From an uncultured Saprospiraceae bacterium (lineage in GTDB: Bacteria; Bacteroidota; Bacteroidia; Chitinophagales; Saprospiraceae): a DNA stretch of 56,278 nucleotides. The DNA lies in NCBI GenBank assembly GCA_937928575.1, contig CALFWW010000195.1, positions 1 to 56,278 of the forward strand, given 5' to 3'. Shown here piece by piece: positions 1 to 8,046 of this stretch; the stretch's first letter is position 1, and every line of letters begins with the position of its first letter. Position numbers and translations under genes: made by a program. The notes beneath the pieces were generated by a model. That model was given only the letters and a program-made list of their open reading frames with translations, had not been told where the DNA came from and ran no database searches.

Positions 1-111
1 GGCGGTTATTATATGGAGGAAAAATTTATTGAGATTAAGGCGAAAAACGTAAACATAGCCTTAGTTACGGTGAGGCTTTTCAACGCAGATATCGATAAAT
101 TTTTCTCATAG
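1..111 (+). CDS. Possible 3' end of an unknown reading frame
   Basis: Frame 1 is open from base 1 to a TAG at 109-111, giving about 36 residues and ending NADIDKFFS. An internal ATG lies at 13-15. No family is recognised. The frame lies entirely inside the inverted repeat at 1-120, so it may be accidental coding potential or the tail of a gene that starts before the window. Confidence 0.15.
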   Translation, partial: GGYYMEEKFIEIKAKNVNIALVTVRLFNADIDKFFS

Positions 112-120
112 ATAACCGCC
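1..120. repeat. Imperfect long inverted repeat, about 120 bp
   Basis: The outer arms GGCGGTTAT (1-9) and ATAACCGCC (112-120) are exactly complementary. The pairing resumes inward: GAGGAAAAATTTATT (about 16-30) against GATAAATTTTTCTC (about 93-107), with small bulges. The whole block could fold back on itself or be a small palindromic mobile element (MITE-like). An inner pair, taaggc (about 35-40) and gcctta (57-62), adds a further hairpin. The left arm starts at base 1, so the element may continue outside the window. No family is recognised. Confidence 0.5.
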
Positions 121-185
121 ATTTTGGGGTTCAATCTGTATTACTGCATTTTTAACGTAAAAATAGGTTGGATTGTTGCTCCAGT

Positions 186-272
186 TGGATAGACATTCCT
201 GTCTGTCCAAGTATGATGGACAGGAATGTCTGTGGATTTATAAAGTATATACACAGACAGGAATGTCTGTGG
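186..272. repeat. Cluster of REP-like palindromes (GACAGGAATGTC type)
   Basis: Three copies of a 14-20 base palindromic motif lie within 87 bases. They are TGGA-TA-GACA-TTCC-TGTC-TG-TCCA (186-209), TGGACAGGAATGTCTGTGG (217-235) and CACAGACA-GGAA-TGTCTGTG (252-271). The last is a perfect 8-bp stem with a 4-base loop. The first copy is also roughly the reverse complement of the second, so larger folds are possible. It looks like an intergenic REP-type repeat and sits just beyond the secDF terminator. No transposase is adjacent. Confidence 0.6.
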
Positions 273-277
273 TACAT

Positions 278-310
278 AAAAAAAGGCCGCTCAAAAAATG
301 AGCGACCTTT
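278..310 (-). terminator. Rho-independent terminator of secDF
   Basis: The stem AAAGG-C-CGCTCA (282-293) pairs with TGAGCG-A-CCTTT (299-310) around a 5-base loop. On the minus strand it is followed by seven T residues (complement of the A run at 278-284). It lies 26 bases past the secDF stop. Confidence 0.85.
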
Positions 311-335
311 CTATATCTTAAAAAATCAATGCGAA

Positions 336-3300
336 TTACTTACTAGCAGTAGTACGTGAAAACGAAGATTTTTTCTTTTTAGATTTTGCAGTACGTGGTG
401 TCATATCAATATCACCAGATAAATCTGACATCACCGGAGTTGCAATAAATACAGATGAATACGTACCCACAAGGATACCAACTAACAATGCAAATGCAAA
501 TCCTTTAATCGAACCACTAGAGAAGACAAATAACATCAAGACCACAAATAGGGTAGTCAAGGAAGTAATCAATGTTCTACTAATCGTACTATTGACCGCC
601 ATGTTGATAATATCTTCTTTTGATTTTCCGACATAGCTACCCATGAATTCACGAATACGGTCAAATACAACCACCGTATCATTAATGGAATATCCAATTA
701 CGGTCAAAATTGCAGCGATGAATGCTTGATCAATTTCCATTGGGAAAGGTAAAATTCCGTGGAAGATTGAGAACAAACTCAAAACGATCATAACGTCATG
801 GAATAAGGCCGCAACCGCACCCATAGAGAATTGCCATTTGTTGAATCGAATAAAAATGTATAAGAAAATCAATAACAATGCAAATACAGTTGCCCATACC
901 GAACTGGTTTTGATATCATCCGCAATCGTTGGGCCTACTTTACTAGAACTTGTAATGTGCGTTCCAGTACCATCTGGTGCTTTGAATTGCTTTTCATTTA
1001 AAGTGCCACCTAACGCAGCTTTTACACCTGTATATAGCGCATCTTCAAATTTTCCTTGAGCACCTTCAGATTTATCAGCAACTAAGTAAGAACTTACCAC
1101 ATTAAAGGTGTTATCCGTATCAACAGACTTTACAACTGGTGCTTCACCGAAAGTAGTGGTCAACGCATCACGTAAAGTAGTCTGATCCATATTTTCTTCA
1201 AATTGGATATTATAGGAATATCCACCTTCGAAGTCAATTCCTAAATCGAAACCTCTTACGAAGAAAGAAGCTAAACCAGCCAAGATAATTAGACCTGATG
1301 CCATGTAAGCAACTTTTCTTTTTCCTAACCAGTCGATATTCATATTTGAGAACCATCCTTTTGAGGCTCCTGTCCAGAAACTCATGTGCTTCTCCGTATT
1401 ACTTTCACGTCCCAACCACCATTCGATAAGCATACGCCCAACTAAAACGGCAGTAAATAAGGAACAAAGAATACCAATAATCAATACGGTTGCGAAACCT
1501 TTAATAGGTCCCAATCCGAAGTAGAAAAGTACACCAGCTGTTAACAATGAAGTTACGTTGGCATCAATAATCGCAGAATAAGAGTGATCAAAACCATCTC
1601 TTACCGCCATTAATGTAGATTTGCCAGCACGCAATTCTTCACGGATTCTTTCATAGATAATTACGTTGGCATCTACCGCCATACCGATGGTTAATACGAT
1701 ACCTGCAATACCTGCAAGCGTCAAAACGGTTCCAAATGAAGCCAATGCTGCAAGAATAAAAAAGATATTCAAGAACAAAGCAACGATTGAAACGATACCA
1801 CCACCACCGTAGTAAAACATCATAAATAACAATACCAACCCGAAGCCGATGAATAAGGCTCTTAAGCTTCGACTAATATTTTTAGCACCTAAAGAAGGTC
1901 CTACAACTTGTGATTGAATGATTTGTGTTTTCGCAGGTAACTTACCAATCTTCAAATTCGAAGCAAGATCTTTCGCTTCAGTCAAAGAAAAGTTTCCAGT
2001 AATAGATGAGTTACCACCTGTAATCGCATCATTTACACGAGGAGCGGATACCACTTGGTTGTCCAAGAGAATCGCGATCTCACGATTATTGTCTTGAGCA
2101 GCTTTGGTAGTCATGTCTCCCCAAATTCTAGTACCTACTTGATCCATCGATAAGCTAACTGCAATTTCTCCAGTATTAGGATCTGGGTTTGCACTTGCAT
2201 CTGCTACCCGATCACCTTCTAGAGGAGCAACATCTTTTCCACGATTTTTCTTTATGGCATATAACTCATACAATTTCGTTTCTACACCCGTTTCATAATC
2301 TCTAAAAGGTTGAGCACTCCAACGGAATTCTAAGTCTTTTGGAAAAAGCGCCTTGATTTCTGGCTGGTCTAAATAACCAGGTTTAAATTCAGGATCGGTT
2401 GATTCCAATAAACACTTGATCTTATTTCGCTTGCTCTTTTCAGCGGTACCCATTACTGCCAATGAGTAATTCAATTGCTGACCACCAAGTGCCATGTTAG
2501 GTTGGAAGTTTTTGAATAATGGACCACTATTTTGCATAGGATCTACTTCCGCAGGACGTTGGGAGATCGTCAATGCTTGCGTATCAGGAAGAATATTACC
2601 ATCAGCATCGTAGATATCCGTGTACGTAGTATCATTAACCATCACAGGTTCATTCTCAGTCAAATCTTCAGCTCCACCGCTTAATTTCTGATCAGCAGCC
2701 TGAAAAGCAGCCATGATTCCCGGATCAATTGCACGGAAAACATTCCAAAATTCCAATTTTGCAGTTGAAACCAAGACAGAACGTGCACGAGCAGGATTGT
2801 CAATACCAGGTAATTCAACATTAATAAGGTCACGTGCTTTATCAAGAGAAACGTTTGGCTGAGCAACACCCATACCATCGATACGTTTTTTCAATCGTCT
2901 GAAAGTCAAATCTACCGTCTCATCTGCTTTCTCACGAATCAATTTGACAACTTCAGAATCAGTAGTTTCAAAGTTAATAACGTCTCTTAGTCCTTCATTT
3001 CTTGCGAAAATCGGAGCTAATTTTTTACCATCCGTATTACCAACAAAAGCGTCAGCAAATAAAGTAACATAATCAGAATCAGTGCTCTGTTGAGCCTTAT
3101 CGGCATTATTTAAGGCAGCAACGAAGGTGGGATCTTTAGAGTCATTGGCCAGTGCTCTAATAAAATCACGGAGGTTCACTTGGAGTACCACGCTCATCCC
3201 TCCAGAGAGGTCAAGCCCATAATTCAGTTGTCTCTTTTTCAGCTCTTCGTAAGAGAAGTCTTTCAATAATGGAATTGAAAAGACCGTCTCGCTCGACATA

Positions 3301-3494
3301 GAGTCGAGGTAAGCTGCTCTTGCTTCTTTTTTCGCTTGGTTGCGGTTCTCCTCGGAGGCCAATAAACTCATCGACTCCGCATGTGCATCTGCATCATTCT
3401 CAACGCTTCTTGTTGGAAGTACGTATAAGAATTGCATCAAACACACAATTGCCATCACAACCAGGAAAAATTTTACAATGCCTTTGCCTTGCAT
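336..3494 (-). CDS. secDF: Protein translocase subunit SecDF (fused SecD-SecF)
   Basis: Inner-membrane accessory of the Sec translocon that uses the proton-motive force to help pull exported proteins to the periplasmic side. The 1052 residues hold a complete SecD followed by a complete SecF, the fused form usual in Bacteroidota. SecD has an N-terminal membrane segment (about 7-27), the LNYGLDLSGG motif (about 90-100), a large periplasmic region and a membrane block at about 530-690. SecF starts near residue 704 (MSFWTG) with its own GIDFEGG motif and a second membrane block at the C-terminus. The gene stands alone, with its own terminator at 278-310. No frameshift or missing motif is visible. 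T9SS cargo first cross the inner membrane by Sec, so the surface proteins in this window should depend on it. Confidence 0.97.
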   Translation of the reverse strand: MQGKGIVKFFLVVMAIVCLMQFLYVLPTRSVENDADAHAESMSLLASEENRNQAKKEARAAYLDSMSSETVFSIPLLKDFSYEELKKRQLNYGLDLSGGMSVVLQVNLRDFIRALANDSKDPTFVAALNNADKAQQSTDSDYVTLFADAFVGNTDGKKLAPIFARNEGLRDVINFETTDSEVVKLIREKADETVDLTFRRLKKRIDGMGVAQPNVSLDKARDLINVELPGIDNPARARSVLVSTAKLEFWNVFRAIDPGIMAAFQAADQKLSGGAEDLTENEPVMVNDTTYTDIYDADGNILPDTQALTISQRPAEVDPMQNSGPLFKNFQPNMALGGQQLNYSLAVMGTAEKSKRNKIKCLLESTDPEFKPGYLDQPEIKALFPKDLEFRWSAQPFRDYETGVETKLYELYAIKKNRGKDVAPLEGDRVADASANPDPNTGEIAVSLSMDQVGTRIWGDMTTKAAQDNNREIAILLDNQVVSAPRVNDAITGGNSSITGNFSLTEAKDLASNLKIGKLPAKTQIIQSQVVGPSLGAKNISRSLRALFIGFGLVLLFMMFYYGGGGIVSIVALFLNIFFILAALASFGTVLTLAGIAGIVLTIGMAVDANVIIYERIREELRAGKSTLMAVRDGFDHSYSAIIDANVTSLLTAGVLFYFGLGPIKGFATVLIIGILCSLFTAVLVGRMLIEWWLGRESNTEKHMSFWTGASKGWFSNMNIDWLGKRKVAYMASGLIILAGLASFFVRGFDLGIDFEGGYSYNIQFEENMDQTTLRDALTTTFGEAPVVKSVDTDNTFNVVSSYLVADKSEGAQGKFEDALYTGVKAALGGTLNEKQFKAPDGTGTHITSSSKVGPTIADDIKTSSVWATVFALLLIFLYIFIRFNKWQFSMGAVAALFHDVMIVLSLFSIFHGILPFPMEIDQAFIAAILTVIGYSINDTVVVFDRIREFMGSYVGKSKEDIINMAVNSTISRTLITSLTTLFVVLMLFVFSSGSIKGFAFALLVGILVGTYSSVFIATPVMSDLSGDIDMTPRTAKSKKKKSSFSRTTASK

Positions 3495-3675
3495 TTTTGT
3501 TAAAATTTTTTATTTAAAAATGTTGTTAAAAAAACTCCGCAAATATACGCCTTTTAAATCAGACTTTTACGCATAATTTAGTGCTGAATAAAGCAAATCT
3601 TGTTAAAGCGTATTTTGTTGATAACCAAACAGTTTACGAGAATAGGAAGGAATAGTTCTACGTATAAGAGGTTTA

Positions 3676-3707
3676 TTTGTAAATTTCACCATTTGGAGCT
3701 ATTTTCG
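3676..3707 (+). promoter_or_regulatory. Candidate Bacteroidota promoter of kbp
   Basis: TTTG (3676-3679) and TATTTTCG (3700-3707) are 20 bases apart. This approximates the Bacteroidota sigma-ABfr consensus TTTG / about 19 bp / TAnnTTTG with one mismatch. The predicted start of transcription, near 3713, leaves a leader of about 40 bases before the ATG at 3754. Identified by eye only. Confidence 0.45.
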
Positions 3708-3753
3708 TCCACATTTTTTATAAACATTAATCACAATATTTAAATAGAATCAA

Positions 3754-4236
3754 ATGGGACTTTTTAGTTTTTTAAAGAAAGCAGGAGCCAATGTGCTTAC
3801 CAATAAAGCTGCAAAAGCTGTCAGAACACCAGAAATTATTGCAATGGAGGAGGAAGTTTTGCGGAAACAGAAGTTGATTTTGCTAAACGGTGTTGTTTCT
3901 GGAATGAAATCAAAAATCAAAAATTTTGAAATTGATCTGAATGGAGACCGTGTGACTGTTTATGGTCAAGCACCTTCAACAGCTGTTAAAGAGAAAGTAA
4001 TTTTAGCTTTGGGAAATGTTGGTGGCATATCCTCAGTTGATGATCGTATTTCTGTTGTTAAACCAGCTCCAGAATCTATCTTCTATGAAGTGAAAAAAGG
4101 AGATACATTAGGAAAGATTGCTGCAAAGTACTATGGTGATGCAAAAAAGTATAACAAAATATTTAAAGCAAACCAACCAATGTTGAAAGATCCAAACAAG
4201 ATTTACCCGGGTCAAAAATTGAGAATTCCTAAATAA
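3754..4236 (+). CDS. kbp: BON-LysM protein, Kbp/YgaU-like
   Basis: Small protein of 160 residues built like E. coli Kbp (YgaU, about 149 residues), a cytoplasmic K+-binding protein. The N-terminus MGLFSFLKKAG matches that family and has no signal peptide. A BON domain covers about 50-105 (VKEKVILALGNVGGISSVDD) and a LysM domain about 112-158 (YEVKKGDTLGKIAAKYYGDA, then KIYPGQKLRIP). In Kbp the two domains close around potassium. K+ binding here is inferred from this overall match, and peptidoglycan binding through LysM is the alternative. The gene is monocistronic, between a candidate promoter (3676-3707) and a strong terminator (4284-4317). Confidence 0.88.
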   Translation: MGLFSFLKKAGANVLTNKAAKAVRTPEIIAMEEEVLRKQKLILLNGVVSGMKSKIKNFEIDLNGDRVTVYGQAPSTAVKEKVILALGNVGGISSVDDRISVVKPAPESIFYEVKKGDTLGKIAAKYYGDAKKYNKIFKANQPMLKDPNKIYPGQKLRIPK

Positions 4237-4283
4237 TATTCTTCCAGAAAGAGAAGTATTCAATTTTTGTTGACTAAAAAAAA

Positions 4284-4317
4284 TCCATCTTGTCATTGTT
4301 GCAAGATGGACTTTTTT
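4284..4317 (+). terminator. Rho-independent terminator of kbp
   Basis: The perfect stem TCCATCTTG (4284-4292) / CAAGATGGA (4302-4310) has a 9-base loop, and a T tract follows at 4312-4317. An A run before the stem (4276-4283) could make it bidirectional. Confidence 0.88.
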
Positions 4318-4647
4318 ATAGGCACATTTTCAACTTTGTATTTATCAATCGAAATCTAACCTAAAAGGAAAACACTACTTCAACAAAACAATTACGAAAC
4401 CTACCAAAATTAGATATTTTTCCACATTTCAAATCTACATTCAGAAATTTATAAGGTAATGATTCAGTTTACAGATTTGCAAAAACGCTAATTTTATTCC
4501 TCCAAATATAAAATACTCCTTTTCTGATATAAATGGGTCTATTATTTACACAAAAATTATCGTTAATACATTGATAGTCAGATTTATATATGTAAAATGG
4601 GTTAATATGATTTCCGCAAATTCGATTTTTTGTTAATCGAAAGTAGA

Positions 4648-4813
4648 ATACTTCATTTTACCTTTATGCCCAAAGGTAATTTATACGCTCTCTTCCTTTT
4701 GTCAGCATTCCGGAAATAAGACCCTTCGTGAAATTCTATTTTCGAAGTTTCTAGGATTTTAATTAAGGTGTGCATTATGGGTGTTGTTCTTTCAGGGAGG
4801 CACCCATTTTTTT
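4648..4813 (+). ncRNA. Candidate structured small RNA
   Basis: The 740-base gap between kbp's terminator and the next gene has no ORF but contains an ordered set of hairpins. These are TTACCTTT-atgccc-AAAGGTAA (4658-4679, perfect 8 bp), CTTCG/CGAAG (4724-4728 / 4743-4747) and ATGGGTG/CACCCAT (4777-4783 / 4801-4807), the last followed by a T run. A terminator with no gene in front of it implies a short transcript starting somewhere about 4600-4660. No clear -7/-33 pair was found. The family is unknown. The length of about 165 bases and the paired layout would fit a 6S-type RNA, but I cannot confirm that. The alternative is a leader or attenuator of the gene at 4978. The flanks, 4318-4647 and 4814-4977, are AT-rich with nothing else I can name. 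Confidence 0.35.
4777..4813 (+). terminator. Orphan rho-independent terminator
   Basis: The perfect 7-bp stem ATGGGTG (4777-4783) / CACCCAT (4801-4807) has a 17-base loop and runs into seven T residues (4807-4813). No protein gene lies between this and the kbp terminator, so it probably ends a non-coding transcript or attenuates the mRNA of the gene at 4978. Confidence 0.6.
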
Positions 4814-4977
4814 ATCTCAAATTGATAGGTTCATTTGAATTTTCTACCTAATAAAGCGTATTTGTTAAATACATTATTATTACTATCTTGTTTGTGTACT
4901 TTACTGGATAGCAATTTTCATATCTCGCTACTAATTATCTGCTAATAAAGGTCTTTATAATTTAAAATAATTTAATC

Positions 4978-7644
4978 ATGTCAAGGTGGTTTGTTCTAGT
5001 ACTATGTTTCCAACTAGTAATTGTTTCTATTGCTCAGACTACTTCGATTGTCGAGGCGGATTGGGATATGGATGGATATCCAGTAGGAGTTGATTGCAAT
5101 GACTTTGACTTTTTCATAAATCCAGGAGCCACGGAAATCCCTAACAATGATGTTGATGAAAATTGTGACGGAATTATTTTAATTATCGATGATGATTTTG
5201 ATGGCTATAATTCAGATGAAGATTGCAACGATTTGGATTTCAATATCAACCCAGGTGCTGCTGAAATTCCTAACAATTCAATAGATGAGAATTGTGATGG
5301 TATTGTATTGGTCATTGACAATGACAACGATGGCTTTAATTCTGATCAAGATTGCAATGACAACAATCCTAACATTAATCCTAATGCAACTGAGATTCCA
5401 AATAATGGTATTGATGAAGACTGCGATGGGGTAGATACTGTATCAGATGTGGATGGAGATGGTTACAATTCTAATGAAGATTGTAATGATAATGATCCCA
5501 ATGTCAATCCAGGAGCCACTGAAATTCCAAATAATAATACAGATGAAGATTGTGATGGTGTAGCATTATTTATCGACGATGACAATGATGGATTTAATTC
5601 TGACATAGATTGCAACGATAATAATCCCAATATCAACCCAGGAGCAAACGAAATTCCCAACAATGGGATTGACGAAGATTGTAATGGCTTCGATGAAGTA
5701 ATCGATCAGGATAATGATGGTTATAATTCCAATGAAGATTGCGATGATAACAATGCAAATGTAAATCCAGGAGCCTCAGAAATTGCCAATAATAATATTG
5801 ATGAGGATTGTGATGGAATCATTCAGATAATCGATCAGGATAATGATGGTTACAATTCTTCAGAGGACTGCAATGACAACGACGGAAGTATTAATCCGGG
5901 AGCCACCGAAATTCCAAACAACAATATAGACGAAGATTGTGATGGCAATATTCTTATTTTCGACGAAGATAATGATGGGTATAATTCTGATGAGGATTGT
6001 AATGATCTTGCAGCAAATATCAATCCCGGAGCCACCGAAATTCCAGGAAATGGAATTGATGAAGATTGTGATGGTATGGACGGTGCGATTGATGCAGATT
6101 GAGATGGGTTTGATTCAACAGTTGATTGCAACGACAATGATCCTAACATTAATCCGGGTGTTCCAGAAATTGTCAACAACGATGTCGATGAAAATTGTGA
6201 TGGTGAAGCAATTATTATTGATATTGATAATGATGGCTATAATTCATCGGAAGACTGCAACGACAATGATCCCAACATTAATCCGGGTGCAACGGAAATT
6301 CCCAACAATGGAATTGATGAAGATTGCAACGGTGCAGATATTGTTATAGATGCAGATGGTGATGGCTTCAATTCTGATGAAGACTGTAATGATAACAATC
6401 CAAATGTAAATCCGTCAGCTACTGAAATTCCAAATAACAATATCGACGAAGACTGTGATGGGATTGCACAAATAATCGACAACGACAACGATGGCTTCAA
6501 TTCAGATGAAGACTGTGACGACAGTAATCCCAATATCAATCCAAATGCAACCGATATTCCAAATAACGATATCGATGAAAATTGCGATGGGGTAGATACT
6601 GTTATAGATGATGATAATGATGGCTATAATTCTGATGAAGATTGTAATGACAATGATCCCAATATCAATCCGGGTGCAATGGAGATACCGAATAATGGAA
6701 TCGACGAAGATTGTGATGGGTTTGATTCGGTCGTGGATTTAGACAACGATGGATACAACTCCAATGAAGATTGTAATGACAATGATCCCAATATCAATCC
6801 AGGAGCAATGGAAATACCCAATAATGAGATCGATGAAAATTGCGATGGCGTTATTTTTATCATTGATCAGGATGGCGATGGTTACAACTCTGATGAGGAT
6901 TGCAACGACAATAATCCGAACATCAATCCAGGTGCCACCGAAATTCCAAACAACTTTTCTGACGAAGATTGTGACGGCATCATTTTGATAATTGACAACG
7001 ACAATGATGGTTTTAATTCCGATGAAGATTGTGATGATAACAATCCAGCTATTAATCCTGATGCAACTGAAATTCCGAATAATGACATCGACGAAGATTG
7101 TGATGGAATGGATGAAGTAACCGGTGTCGATGCCGATAATGATGGTTTCAATTCTGATGAAGATTGTGATGACAACAATCCAAATGTAAATCCAGGAGCG
7201 ATTGAAATCCCAGATAATGACATCGACGAAAATTGCGACGGTATAGTGTTATACTTAGATCTAGATAATGATGGATACACCTCTGATGTCGATTGCGACG
7301 ACCTGAATGAAAATATCAATCCAGGTGAATTTGAAATACCAGACAACGGCATTGATGAAGATTGTGATGGAGAAGATTTGACGCTCGCGATTCATGATTT
7401 AAATGGAGTAAAGATTTCCATATATCCCAATCCGATAGCTGATTATCTACTCCTAGAAAAATCAACCACTAAGCAGTTGTATTTTGAAATTAGAAGTACC
7501 ACGGGGCAATTAATTGAAGTTGGTGAAATTATGGATCAATCCAAAGTTCTGAATCTCCAATCTTTGCCAAGTGGAATTTATATGTTGAGTATAATCAATA
7601 AAAAAGAAAATGTATTTTTAACTGAACAAATAATAAAAATATAA
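4978..7644 (+). pseudogene. MopE-type Cys/Asp repeat protein with T9SS type A tail, split by in-frame TGA
   Basis: One continuous frame of 888 codons plus a stop, broken only by a TGA at 6100-6102 (codon 375). A signal peptide (about 1-20, ending SIAQ) leads into 18 tandem repeats of 43 residues. Each has a DxDxDG calcium-loop-like motif, a DCND motif, an [11 protein letters not shown] stretch and a DEDCDG motif, as in the putative metal-binding MopE family. Residues from about 805 form a type A T9SS sorting domain (SIYPNP, then LPSGIYMLSI and a basic tail), which normally drives export and surface attachment. The TGA lies in repeat 9 at a position that is N, G, D, F or M in the other repeats, so a GGA to TGA change is the simplest origin. 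Translation stopping there gives 374 residues without a sorting signal. The downstream half has no good start before 6679. A recent nonsense mutation, an assembly error or readthrough are all possible. Confidence 0.85.
5062..7389 (+). repeat. 18 tandem 129-bp coding repeats
   Basis: The repeats run head to tail with no spacer and encode 43 residues each; repeat 16 is two codons longer. Asp, Asn, Cys, Gly and Pro positions are almost invariant, while the last seven or so residues of each unit vary. The DNA copies differ at many synonymous sites, so they are not freshly duplicated. Antisense and +1 frames stay open over long stretches because of this periodicity and should not be read as genes. 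Confidence 0.95.
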
Positions 7645-8046
7645 CAAAGTAATTTCGAAAACCTAAAAATCGTTTTTGAGTGCTGCGGATACTGCTTCCT
7701 CTTAGACCTCAGAGGGAGTATGGATAATTAAAAGATGGTAATTTTCATCTTAGTGTACACATGTGTTATCCAAAATGAAACTGACCTTTTGAAGTGAAGG
7801 ATAAGAAGTTTTTTGAAAAAGAAGATATTGCTATAGTTCAATAAATGTGAGTAGCGATTCAGCTGTAGATTAATTAAAAGGTTCACTTCATACAAATTTT
7901 TAACGCGTTCATCCTTTCATATCAATTATTAACGGAATATATTTTAAAAGCACCCATTTTTTCTGTACCTTATCATTATATCTAGCTCTTGATATCATTG
8001 TTTTACATTGTGTTTAATTTGACATTCACCATCAAACTCCAACCAG
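7645..8046. other. Intergenic region with one hairpin
   Basis: About 400 bases with no gene. An interrupted stem, ATACT...CCTCT (7689-7702) with AGAGG.AGTAT (7711-7721), lies 45 bases after the stop of the MopE-type gene. It lacks a T tract, so it is at best a weak terminator or a processing site. Before the 8047 start, TTAATTTG (8014-8021) resembles a -7 box, but no good TTTG partner is present. Confidence 0.4.

Noticed and set aside
3320..3576. Plus-strand ORFs over the secDF start region
   Set aside because: They lie antisense to the conserved SecD N-terminus and have no family features.
4861..4904. Promoter of the MopE-type gene (TTTG at 4861 with TATCTTGT at 4884)
   Set aside because: The spacing is right but the -7 box has two mismatches; other boxes in the same stretch fit equally poorly.
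6100..6102. Selenocysteine or reassigned UGA
   Set aside because: The position is Asn, Gly, Asp, Phe or Met in the other repeats, not Cys or a catalytic site, and UGA ends several normal genes in the window.
5463..7352. Several long antisense and alternate-frame ORFs over the MopE-type repeats
   Set aside because: They follow the 129-base period and encode low-complexity Ser/Leu-rich or Ile/Met-rich products; they are shadows of the sense repeats.
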